DNA of 51,993 nucleotides from Gamarada debralockiae (taxonomy: Eukaryota; Ascomycota; Leotiomycetes; Helotiales; Hyphodiscaceae), in contig NXFV01000944.1 in the NCBI GenBank assembly GCA_002803225.1, forward strand, positions 1 to 51,993, given 5' to 3'. Made by a program: the position numbers and the translations under genes. Position 1 is the first letter of the stretch, and each line of letters opens with the position of its first letter. This document shows positions 1-10,607 of the stretch, one piece after another. The notes below the pieces were generated by a model. It worked only from the letters and a program-made list of their open reading frames with translations, ran no database searches and was not told where the DNA came from.

Positions 1-167
1 AGAATTCGTATCCTATCTGATATTTCCGTTCTTTCGCGGGAGATCTGATAAAGGCGTCGTCAGCACTCCACACGCCTTCGCGCGCAAGTCCACCTCAACA
101 TGATCTCCTCAAAGCTTGTTGTCGCAGCCATGCTTCCTTCCTCAACTTCTCTACAATTTTCGCAGTC

Positions 168-1753
168 ATGCCTTTGCTATCCTTCCTGAGCCTATGTTCC
201 ATATTCCTCTTATCAGCAGCTGCCGTTCCTCCCCAGATACCTCTATCCTCTTCCTCCAGAGGTCATGGCCGAAATGTTGAAAAAGTACGAGCGAACGCGC
301 CCCAGATCTTCAATGCTCTCCACTCCTCCATGCGCCAATGGGGCTCCTCCTTGAACCACAATGGTATGTCGTTCTTCCACGCGACGATACCTGCGAAGAC
401 GCAGTTATATCATGGTTCCCATTCTTCGGATCCGGTAACGGGAATGGAATGGCTGGCGTTCGAGATTGAACATGCCGAGGTATTTGCACGGTCTAGGGGA
501 CCACCTGGGAAAGATCGGCGTCCGCCCGGAAGTGGTCCTGGAGGAAGACCTGGTCGTCCACCTCGGCAGGGTGATCGACCTCCTCCCCCTCCCGTGGGAC
601 ATGACAGAGAGCCTGAATTGACTGCTCCATACCATGATGGATCGAGTGTATATGCGGAAACACATGGCTATCTTCATGAATATTGCGCCACTAGAACGCT
701 GGACAAGCTGCTATACATTGACGGGATGTCAGCAGGGAAGACGAGCATGGGGACGTGGATACACAGGATTTTCTCCTCAGGAACGATACCAGCTCCAGCG
801 CACCATGGGGTGACTACGAGCGGGCACAAAATATCTGTGCGTTGGGTGCGGAATGGGGATTTGAGGGAGTCGTTCGCATGGAAGCGGGGTTTGAGCTTAT
901 CTTCTGCAACTTTACGGATGGAATGGAGTTGATCTCCGCTACACAGAGACTGGAGAGCGACAAACCCGAGGGATACAATGACCTTGGGCAGTTTGAGTAT
1001 ATGAGAGGTATAGCACAGCGATATGATGGCATCACCGGTGGCAGAGTGGAGGTCGATTACTCTTCAATGGTCTCCGCCTTCTTCTACCCCATCAACCTCA
1101 CCAACCCCGATCCCTCGAAGTCTGGCCTCCCAAGATTGGCCTCAGCTGAACCAATCGAATTGGAGCAGATCAAGTCGGATCTGCAACGCGTGCTCTCACA
1201 CAGCATGGCTGAGAAGCATTCACGTATCAACTGGCAAGGCGTGGTCGACATGATAGTTACCCGGTACTCAGACCGCTTGCAGCTTATGGCCTCAAATACC
1301 ACAACGCAGAAGTCCGTCTTATCAGAAATCAACTTCCTCCTGAGCGTCTTCACGAACTACTCCTCGTCCACACCCAACATCCCGGAGGCTGTTGAGAAAT
1401 GCTCTTCCCACTACCTCAGCCCTATTGCGCCTAAGACCGATTCGGACCACTTGATCCACGCCGCTATCTTTACAGTCTCGCATAAGATTTGCAGCGTACT
1501 CTTTGAAGTTCGTGAAGTGTTGGCAGATGAAGGAGCTGAGAGGAATACTCTCGAGCACGCAAAGTCATTAATAGGGGAGCTGATTACCTTTCTGGACTGG
1601 AGTACTTGGCTTGAGTGTGGAAAGTGTGCCTATGATGAGGTATGCTTTGTGGCTATCTGGCCTTGGGGAAGAGTAGAGGATCACGAACAACCAGGGTGTG
1701 TGAAGAACGATGATTTTTCCGACCGGAGAGGATATTGGGACTTTGGAGATTGA
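168..1753 (+). CDS. Secreted fungal protein of unknown function, apparently frameshifted
   Basis: The start at 168 gives a hydrophobic N-terminus ending near AAAVPPQ, which looks like a cleavable signal peptide, so the product is probably secreted or vacuolar. The first half contains GMEWLAFEIEHAE, a proline/glycine-rich stretch, then GYLHEYCATRTLDKLLYIDG and MSAGKTSMGT, all in one frame up to about 755. The sequence that should follow, DTQDFLLRND, lies in another frame that stays open to the stop at 1753; that frame has a stop at 719, so it cannot start earlier. The two parts together would give about 530 residues. I recall this as a conserved secreted family of filamentous fungi with no known function, and cannot name a domain. 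One missing base, real or a sequencing error, explains the break better than an intron, because the two conserved blocks touch. Confidence 0.6.
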
Positions 1754-3197
1754 CTCAATCGATTATACCCCTTGACCTGGTAGCATTTTAGACGATATAA
1801 ACCTGTACAGCAAATTTAAGATCATACCATGCACGCCCGGAAGCCGTCGTCGTCATTTCGTCATTTATTACGTCGACACTGGGTTTGGATGACGGGAAAT
1901 GAAGTAAAATCCCGCGCACCTCTTTCGAGAAAGCTCACAGAAGCAAACTTTTGCTGTTTCAAAGTAATAGCTGGATCCTCTGTGCGGACAAATTTCATTT
2001 CTTACCTTCTGAGGTGAAAACCTCTAGGATGGGATATTGAAGACAAGGAATCACGTATCCTTGTCAAGTTCATTCTCCTGTTACGCAGGTGCTCATATCA
2101 GAAGAATCTGATGGCTCCCCCATTTTCCTGTTCACATCCTAGGAGAAGTCCCAACCGTGGGACGCTGTCTATGACGGAGACGAAACAACTGCCCAAAGTT
2201 CGTCCAGGTGCCAACAACAATTGGTCGACAGTACTGCCACGAGTCTGGTCTGTCCAATAAGAACTTGAACAGTTTTTCCTTTCATCCGAGTTTCGAAATT
2301 TTTATATTCATTTTTCAAGAGGCTGACTGGGGCGTGCTTGGCGTGGGAGAAGTTTGGGGTTCTTGAGTGCGTGCCACAGGCTGGCATATGCTGAACGGAA
2401 GGCTAAAATTTCCGCCATGGAGAATGGAGAGCCAGAAAATCGGACAGCGGATTGTTCTCCCACTGGCAGAAGCTTTTGCTTATTTTCTTCGGCGCACCGA
2501 TACCGCAAAGCTAATTGTTACGTACGGGATATTTTTGTGTCTTTTCATCCAACAAGAGTGCAGTATTTTGTCCCACTTTCGTCGTCAAGCCATCCCGTCG
2601 CTTATCTCTGATGCTGCATCCCGCCAGCGCCCCGTCGGCCAGCTCCACCTCCTTATCGCTGTCTCACTCCAACCAAGTACCTTGTCATACGTTGTATCGG
2701 ACTCGGCCTCGCATGCCAGCCGTGTCTGCATTTCCCATGCCGTGAGTTTCTCTTATCAAAACCTTCATCTTCTACCAATCACCTCTCGTCTTACCATCGC
2801 GCCGTCGAGATCCTCTTATCTCTCCAGCTTCAAGATTTTTTTACCGTCAGTTGTCAATCAAAGCGCTCTGATTGCTCCCCCAAATCTTCCTTGCATGAGG
2901 AACCATACCTACCACCTATTATGGCCTTCTCTTGGCGTAGCCGCGATCTACAACGATGTTTCACCACACTCTATGGTATCAATCTCATGTGCAAACTCTG
3001 ATATTTTCACTTTGCTTCTGTCAGATCTGGATCTGGATAAGGCTAGGTCTTCTTTTCTTAACTGTTTCCAACTTGGACTGAGATATATTAACCTCCCCCT
3101 CCGTCCCGTGTGACAATGTGTTCCTGTCCAACCTACACCTCTGAGTGCAAAGCAACTTCAACAGTTTCCCAAATCAACCACTGGTGCATCCACCAAG
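1754..3197. other. Long intergenic region upstream of the urea transporter
   Basis: No convincing gene. An open frame of about 250 codons on the + strand (2367-3113) has no recognisable protein character and lies in pyrimidine-rich DNA typical of fungal promoters. The region holds the GATA-site cluster described separately. Confidence 0.55.
2601..3041. promoter_or_regulatory. Cluster of five GATAAG sites upstream of DUR3
   Basis: CTTATC (GATAAG on the other strand) occurs at 2601-2606, 2652-2657, 2752-2757 and 2815-2820, and GATAAG at 3036-3041. That is five copies in about 440 nt, 157-597 nt before the DUR3 start. Fungal GATA factors of the AreA/NIT2 type bind HGATAR sites and switch on nitrogen-scavenging genes, and urea uptake is a classic target. 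The sites are seen directly; binding is inferred. Confidence 0.5.
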
Positions 3198-5600
3198 ATG
3201 ACTATCTCACCTCCTCTTAACGTGGGCTGGGGATATGGAGTCGTCCTAGGTCTAGGAGCTCTGTTTGCTCTGGGCATGGTAAGCGTTCCCCTGTCTATCC
3301 AACAAACCCTCAAATATCTAATCACAATCCAGGTCCTCGTCACGTGGATTCTCAAACGCTACAACAACGAGCTTCAAACCTCCGAAATGTTCAGCACAGC
3401 AGGCCGAACAGTGAAATCGGGTCTCGTAGCCTCAGCCGTCGTGTCTTCCTGGACCTGGGCCGCAACTCTCTTGCAAAGCTCCGCCGTGGCTTACAAGTAC
3501 GGTGTTTCAGGACCGTTCTGGTATGCTTCTGGAGCTACGGTCCAGATTTTGCTGTTTGCTAGTATTGCGATTGAGCTTAAGAGACGCGCACCTAATGCTC
3601 ATACTTTCCTTGAGGTTATCAAGGCGAGATTTGGAACTGCCACTCACTTGTAAGATTCCTTGATTTTGCACGCCGCAGATAGGGGACTAGAAATCTGACT
3701 CTTTGCAGGGTCTTCACTATCTTTGGCATCATGACTAATATTCTTGTCACTGCTATGTTGTTGACTGGAGGTGCTGCTGTTATCAGCTCTTTGACAGGCA
3801 TGGTATGAATTCTCTGTATTCCCCTATCTGATCAGCTACTTACAAATTTTCAGAATACTGTTGCAGCATGTTTCTTGCTCCCGATTGGTGTGATCATTTA
3901 CACTATGTTTGGTGGTATCAAAGCGACTTTCCTGACAGATTACGTCCACACTGTAATGTTGCTCATCATTATCTTGATCTTCGCCTTTACAACTTATGCC
4001 ACGAGCGACGTCCTCGGATCTCCCAAGGCTGTTTTCGATCTGCTTGTGAAGGCCGCAGCAACTCATCCAGTGTCTGGAAACGCTGGCGGCAGTTACTTGA
4101 CTATGCAATCCAAGGAGGGTGCTATCTTCTTCGTTATCAACATTGTTGGCAACTTCGGCACAGTTTTTTGTGACAATGGATGTGAGTGGTGATGCACACG
4201 TGATTTTAGAATTCTAGCTGATTTGCATCCCTCAGACTACAACAAGGCGATTGCTGCTTCCCCAGTTCACGCTCTTCCTGGTTACATTATTGGTGGTCTT
4301 TCGTGGTTCGCCATTCCAGTATGCATACAGCCAAACTTCACTCTCGATAGCAGCTAACCCTGTTTAGTGGCTCTGCGCAACCACAATGGGCCTCGCAGCC
4401 CTCGCCCTTGAAACCAACCCTGTCTTCCCCACCTACCCCAACCGCATGCCCGCCGACGATGTTTCAGCCGGTCTTGTCCTCCCATATGCCGCCGTAGCTC
4501 TCCTTGGAAAGGGAGGCGCCGTAGCTACCCTGCTAATCGTCTTCATGGCTGTAACATCTGCCATGTCCTCCGAGCTCATCGCGGTATCATCCATCTTCAC
4601 CTACGACATCTACCAAACCTACATTAAACCTGACGCTTCCGGACGACGTCTAATCTATACCTCCCATTGCATGGTCGTCGCGTTCGGCTTCTTCATGGCT
4701 GCGTTCTCCACCGGCCTCTTCTACGCTGGTATTTCACTGGGGTATATTTATCTCATGATGGGCGTTATTATTTCTTCTGCTGTGGTGCCGGCGACTTTGA
4801 CGCTGATGTGGGATGGCTTCAATTGGTACGCGGCTACATTCACGCCGCCTCTTGGACTCGTCTGCTCTTTAATTGCTTGGCTCGTGACGGCTAAGAAGCA
4901 AGGCGGGAGTCTTTCTGTCGCGAGTACGGGCGCCAACGATCCTATGTTAGCTGGTAACGTGGTTGCTTTGCTCTCCCCATTGATATTCGTCCCGATCTTC
5001 ACTCTTATATTTGGACTCGGTAAGTCTTGCATGAATTCCTCTCTATCTTGTATCGCGATAAGTGCTGACGTAGGAATAGCTCATTACGACTGGCAATCCA
5101 TGCGCGCCATCCGTAAAGGCGACGACTCAGATATGGTGTCCGCCGACGACCTGGAACTCGTCCCGGGCAACTCCAACACAACCGAAGCCGAAGACGCCGA
5201 AGAGCAGCGCAAACTTCTCCGTGCGTCCTTCATCGCGAAAACTATGACCGTCGTCCTGACCTTCGCTCTCCTGGTCCTCTGGCCCATGCCCATGTACGGC
5301 ACCGGCTACATCTTCTCCGAGAAGTTCTTCACAGGCTGGGTTGTGGTTGGTATTATGTGGCTTTTATTCAGCATGTTCTGTGTGGGTTTGTATCCGCTGT
5401 TTGAGGGTCGACATAGCTTGAAACATAATGTTTGGGCGATCTTTAGGGACGTTACAGGTAAGGAACATCCAAGCAAGCATCATCGTCCTGAAGCTACTTT
5501 TGTTGAGGGGAAGGAGGCGGGGACGGGTGTTGTGACGCCAGAACAGGGAAATGAGAAGGAGATCATGGAGAAGACTGTTGTTAATAGCAGCGTTGAGTGA
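3198..5600 (+). CDS. DUR3: Urea/polyamine active transporter, DUR3 type (sodium:solute symporter family)
   Basis: Plasma-membrane permease that probably takes up urea with protons. Seven exons: 3198-3278, 3333-3649, 3709-3802, 3854-4181, 4236-4318, 4368-5019, 5080-5600 (691 aa); introns are 49-60 nt with GT-AG ends and all phases close. The first intron is 54 nt, so its frame reads through. The protein is a run of hydrophobic helices with SSS-family signatures: [20 protein letters not shown] near the N-terminus, the [14 protein letters not shown] segment, [13 protein letters not shown] and [17 protein letters not shown]. An acidic loop ([15 protein letters not shown]) precedes the last helices and the tail is charged. 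Length and motif order match fungal DUR3. Some members also carry polyamines. The GATA cluster upstream suggests nitrogen control. It converges on the acid phosphatase gene. Confidence 0.93.
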
Positions 5601-5986
5601 TTTGTTCCCGACTCAAGGTTTGGACATTGGAAGGCGAGGTGAAGTGCCTTGTTTTCTGACAGTTTACAATGGATGGATGATACCTTCTTGTTGGCGTTGT
5701 TGTGTGGTAGGACTTAGAAACATGTAATTGCTTGCGAAACTTTGTTCCATTCACTGGCTGTGAACTGCGGATATCACGTTGCCATTAATGTCACTCAGGC
5801 TCCTTTCGACTCATTACCATTGCTATCGATTATTGCGAAGATATGATGCCATTGCTAGAGGTCTAACTACAATGCTTCAGTGTAAGATCGAGCTAATAAA
5901 CTTTATCATTACAACATCATTCACATCTTGTCATCTTCTATGCTCATTCCATGTACCAACTGTTCCCGTATCTGCACATTGAATTA
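5601..5986. other. Convergent 3' spacer
   Basis: The 3' untranslated space between the urea transporter (+) and the acid phosphatase (-). AT-rich, with no supported gene. Confidence 0.5.
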
Positions 5987-8724
5987 TTAAAACAGGGCCA
6001 ACAAGCCAGCGATAACCATGAAGAGGCTGTTGTAAGAAGCACCGGCGGAAGCAGCATTCGTGACTTGCAAAGGAGCAGCAGAGGTGGTCGTACTTCCAGA
6101 GATCCCAGCGCTCGCAGCCTGGCTAGAGACTGCCACAACGCCAGTAGTACCCTTCGCGGAACCAGCACTCGTAGATTGGCTGACAACCACTACGGGGATC
6201 GAAGAGGCAGGCTTTGAGACTCCAGCCGCTGAGGACATAGCAACAGGGCTTGAAGAGGCCACAGGTACGACGGAGACCGTCTCGGCTGGGGATGTCGAGG
6301 AAGCTTCTGCGACTGGGCAGATAGTCGTGTACAACGGGATCGTAGAAGTAATAACTTGGGTGGATCTCGCTGGGCAGTTGGTCACAGTGGCAGCGCATGA
6401 AGTGACGGTGATGAGGGTCGTTGTGTAAACAACTGAAGTTGTCATTGGGACCGTGGAGACTCCCTTGGAAGAGGAAGCTGAGACAGGGGCCGAAGTGGGC
6501 TTGCTTGGAGAGCTGGAAGCTGAGACTGGGCAGACGGTTGTGTAAAGAGGAATCGTCTCGGTGATAACCTTCGTCGACTCCGCTGGGCAATTTGTGACTG
6601 TAGGCGCGCAAGACGTAGTGGTAATTGTTTTCGTGGTGTAAACAGTCGAGGTAGTTAAGGAAGCCGACGATGTTCCTGCAGAGGTAGAGTCGATCGTCGC
6701 AGTACTGTTGGGATACGTCTTGCTGCTGGTGGGGAGGGTTGACACGGTTGAGCTTGAGCTTGGCTTGGATCCACCAGACCCGCTGCCACAGGTTCGGTTC
6801 TTGTAGAGAGTGGCGGTATCTAGGACGGTTCCGTTGGCGCTGTTGATGAACTCGTGGGTAAGGTGAGTGCAGTTGTGGAAGGTAAGCTTGGACCACTAAA
6901 CGGAGATCGGAATTAGCAAGCATATTTCAACAATTGGAATATTGGTACGTACCCCGTAGATTCCGTCGGAGGTTGAGAGACCAAATCGCTGGTATGGCTC
7001 AAGAGGGAGGGTGAAAGAATCGAGTCCATCGTAATGGCCGGCAGCGCCGTTGGTGATATACCAAGGAGATTTGGGGTTGTTGAGCTCGGCCAGATCAGCG
7101 GTACCATTCAAGGTAACTGGTGCATTACGCTCGTAGACGTGGAAGTGGCCAGACATGATCTGTAATGCTGTTAATTATTATCTTCATGAAATGGTAGGAC
7201 GTGATCTCACCAGGTCAACTTCGTTTTCGTAAAAGACAGTCTCGAAAGCTTGCTGGCATGTAGTGCAGATTGAACCACTGCTATACCAAGTGCGACTATG
7301 AAAACAGCGGAGTTAGCAATCATTAACGAGAGAAGAGGGGAGCGGAGCGAGTTCAGTGAGATTTAAATTCTAAAGCCACCGCACAAAGAAGGCTTTAGTC
7401 GTCGAAGTCATGTTCTCGAGAGGGGAAAAAAAACAGGGAGATGTATTGCTCGGAAAGATACATACTGGCCAGCACTGTCACTCGAATTAGCTGAATTATT
7501 CAGGAAGCAGGCATATTTGACTTACACAACAACCCAGGGCGTTTTTGAGCGGTCAACAGCTGCAAGGTCGGCAGCCAACCAGTTTGCCTGAGCATTGGCG
7601 AGAGCGAAGGGACCTGAGTCCTCAGTGCCTCCCTGAGGAGAGTCGGGAGCAATCAAACCGTGGCCGAGATCCGTCTCGGTGTCGAATTGAACGTAGTGGG
7701 TCATTCCGTAGTCGAAAGAGTACCAGAAGTTACCAGTTCCTCCAGACTCATCGCTTGGCATACGGAAATGGTTAATGTAGCCTGTGAAGTTTGTTTGGCC
7801 CTAAGAAGAGTCAATATTAGTTTACCAAAAAGCAAAAGCTGATTTGCAATGAGGGAGTAAGGAAGAATACTCACTGGCATGCAGATACTGGCTGTATAGG
7901 TGATGTTATTGGTCTTGTCGGTTACTCCACCATTGTCACAATTGGCTTCATGGTTTCCAGGACCAACCATGTACGGTCTTGAGGTGGTGATCGGGGTCAT
8001 CTCGTCATAGAATTCATTGAGAATGGATTCATAGACCTTGTAGCCATCCTCAATGGTAGTGTTAGGCTCAAAACCTAGTACTGTTAGCCTGGTTATGGGA
8101 CAAAGTGGATTCTTCCTTACCTTGGATTTCCTCCTTCAACCAGGTATCGGCATAGGCAATGTCTCCAGGGTGCCATAAGAACTCGAATTGGTCAACAGCA
8201 GAGGCCAAAGACTGTACGGTGTTGGTTTCCCCAGGTGCTAGGATGTTGTTTGGCGAAACTCCCTTTCCTGCAGAGGTGTACAATCCCTCCGGTCCCATCG
8301 TTCCCATGTCGACGACAACAGCGATCGAATAGGGAGTCATGTCACCAGCTGGCTTGCTGGTCTTGAAAGTGAATGGTCCGGATGTCGAATCGTTGCTCTT
8401 TATCAGCGTGGTGGGAAGATAATAGTACATGGTGTCCGGCTGGAGTCCTGTGATCTTGACGTGGTTGTTGTAGGTCAATGAGGTTTCGTAGGTGACAGAG
8501 ACATTGGAGGTGGCGACAGAAGTCATCTCGTGTGGAGACAAGCCATACAAGACTGTAGGCTTGGCGATATGAGAGAAAGTGTTCCAGGAGACCATCATTC
8601 CAGTGGATCCAGCATATGCGAGACGCGTCTGAGAGTTGATGGAGCTATTGGAAACCAAGGCATTGGTTTGGGAAACGAGTGTAGCCACTGCTGCAAGAGC
8701 AGAGAGAACATTGAATTGACGCAT
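5987..8724 (-). CDS. GPI-anchored purple acid phosphatase (metallophosphatase)
   Basis: Hydrolyses phosphate monoesters outside the cell. Seven exons: 8121-8724, 7875-8074, 7526-7800, 7466-7474, 7211-7295, 6953-7159, 5987-6895 (762 aa). A signal peptide covers residues 1-22, followed by a fibronectin-like N-domain. The metal-binding motifs come in order: VVVDMGTMG (about 140), WHPGDIAYADTW (about 185), GPGNHE (about 240), VVVAGHRTWY (about 357-366) and SGHFHVYER (about 393). The AGH part of the fourth motif is encoded by a 9-nt exon. YGWSKLTFHNCTH (about 460) is the usual C-domain. Beyond it lie about 250 Ser/Thr-rich residues with two near-identical cysteine repeats containing TSCAPTVTNCPA and TSCAATVTNCPA, ending in a small-residue cleavage site and a hydrophobic GPI signal. 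Two CACGTG boxes lie upstream. The enzyme class is clear; the physiological substrate is unknown. Confidence 0.93.
7466..7474 (-). other. 9-nt microexon of the acid phosphatase gene
   Basis: Between acceptor GACAG and donor GTATGT on the minus strand lie nine bases that complete VV-V-A-G-H-R-T-W. Exon 3 ends with two bases of a Val codon and exon 5 begins with the last base of His. Flanking introns are 7475-7525 (51 nt) and 7296-7465 (170 nt). Without this exon the conserved AGH, which supplies a metal ligand in purple acid phosphatases, would be missing. Confidence 0.85.
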
Positions 8725-9570
8725 CTTGTTGAACGAATGAGTGACGCGATCGGAAAGAATGGAATAACCAGCAGAGCTGTAAACTTGATGGAGAAGAAAA
8801 TCTTGGCGTTCCTCGATCCCTTATATGAGCTTCTAGAAGGATGGATGAGAGGCAAGAACTTTTCAGATGGCGTCAAGGTCGCGCGACCAATTGCCCCTTT
8901 TTAGCAGTGACATTCCAAGACCCATGGAGAAAAGATACGAAGATCTACACGTGCCCTGCAGAGTTGAAATAAATGGCCGTTGATTGGGAGGAAGAAAAAG
9001 GATGTTCGGGGTAAACGGCAGCTTAATCTCTCTTACTTGGCGTTTACTGGCCTGTCCAGGGGTCGGCTAGGAGCTACTGCTGAAAATTGTGCTGAACCTG
9101 CATTTATCAAGCTTCCTCTTTTGATACAAGCTTGGGAAGGATGCATAAATACTTGGAATGGCCCAAGCTATATCCCGCACTAGAAAAGCCTTCCATTTCG
9201 TTGGGGTAAGGAACATGACCCATGGAGGGAAAAGCACGTGGGGAAAAGGAGAGGAGACTCAAAATGTGATTGATGCTGCGTAGAAGGGCCTTGAGGTGGT
9301 TCATGGGAACTAGGACTGTCGAGGGTGATCATTTCTGCACTTCAAATTGCTGAAGTTGGTTGAGCAATTCAATACGGATGTTTTGCTATGAGTGAAGTTT
9401 GGGTTGAGGTGAAGGGACGCTTGGATGCTTAAGTGGAGGAAGATTCACCCCCAAAGCCCAAGCTCTCAGGCTTGGCAAAATTCCACGCTAAAAATCGCAA
9501 CAACTCAATCCCAAATGCCAAATTCCAACTTCACATTGGCAATATCTGCCAGCAACCCCCAACCTCCACA
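8725..9570. promoter_or_regulatory. Shared upstream region with two CACGTG boxes
   Basis: Divergent spacer between the acid phosphatase (-) and the U1A/U2B''-type gene (+). CACGTG occurs at 8948-8953 and, as GCACGTGGGG, at 9234-9243: 224 and 511 nt before the phosphatase start. The second matches the high-affinity core of Pho4/NUC-1-type regulators of phosphate starvation. No gene is supported here. Confidence 0.5.
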
Positions 9571-10438
9571 ATGGAACCCCCACCAAACGCTACGTACGTG
9601 TCATTGCACTCCGACACGTACAAGCACCTGCTGACCAGTATCTAGCGTCTACGTCCGCAATCTCGAAGAGCGCATCAAAGTCGACCAACTCAAAGAAGCA
9701 CTCACTGAGCTCTTCGGCGAATATGGCGAAATTATCGACATCGTTGCAAAGACGAACCTGAAAGCCAAGGGTCAAGCATTCATTGTCTTCGATTCTGTTG
9801 AGAGCGCGCAGAAGGCTATCGATGAAGTGCAGGGCTTCGAGCTGTTTGAGAAGCCGATGCAGTTGGCGTTTGCGAAGACGAGGAGCGATGCTTCAGTTAA
9901 GAGGACGGGCGATGAGGAAGAGTTTGAGAGCCATAAGAGACGACGGCTTGCTGAGAAAGGTATTGCCATTTCTGTGACTTGGGTTTTGGTTAGGCGGTTT
10001 CAGAAAGCTAATCTGTTGGATGTGCACACAGACAAGAAAAAAGCCGCTGAAGCAGCAGAACAACAAAAACTCCTCAAGCGCTCTGCAGCCGCAGGTATCC
10101 CTCCCGATGCCTCCGCTCGACCCGTCAAAACCGCTCGCGGAGCTGGCCTCAAATCCACCACTACTGGAGCTGCTGCTGTCATACCCGACGAGTACCTTCC
10201 ACCGAATAAGATCCTCTTCGTGCAGAACTTGCCTGAGGAATACGATATCGATGCTTTGACTGCTATCTTTGGTAGGTTTGAGGGCTTTAGGGAAGTCAGA
10301 TTGGTGCCTGGAAGAAGAGGCATTGCTTTCATTGAATATGAGTCTGAGACGGGTGCGATCAGTGCGAAGGAGAATACGGCTGGTATGGCGTTGGGTGATG
10401 GTTCGCAGGTTATGAAGGTGACGTACCAGAGACAATAG
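9571..10438 (+). CDS. U1 snRNP A / U2 snRNP B''-type RNA-binding protein
   Basis: Spliceosomal protein with two RNA recognition motifs. Exons 9571-9593, 9646-9959, 10032-10438 (247 aa). RRM1 starts VYVRNLEERI (RNP2) and has KGQAFIVFDSV (RNP1) at residues 9-85; RRM2 has ILFVQNLPEEYD and RRGIAFIEYE at about 170-245. Between them is a Lys/Glu/Ala-rich linker. Two RRMs with RNP2 of the form VYVxNL are typical of the U1A/U2B'' family, where one fungal protein often does both jobs (Msl1 is the yeast U2B''). The 52-nt first intron splits the third residue-triplet after MEPPPNA. The 72-nt second intron is divisible by three and open, so retained RNA would add 24 residues without a stop. Which snRNA it binds cannot be read from sequence. 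Confidence 0.9.
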
Positions 10439-10607
10439 TCGTGAGGAAGTTCTGGAATACGAAAAGCCTAGAGGCGTTGGTGGATTGATCAAAATGTAGT
10501 AATTGATGCATGCCAGCCAGATCTGATATTTACTCGCTAATACTACATGCTCCCTGGTGAAATATCGTACGAAAGAATAAGCAAGTGATGGAAGCCCTTT
10601 GCCATGA

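Noticed and set aside
2367..3113. 248-codon open frame before the urea transporter
   Set aside because: No domain, odd composition, lies in pyrimidine-rich promoter DNA with GATA sites. Probably chance.
6060..6923. Long open frames on both strands over the acid phosphatase repeat region
   Set aside because: They are other-frame shadows of the Ser/Thr-rich repeats; low-complexity DNA stays open in several frames.
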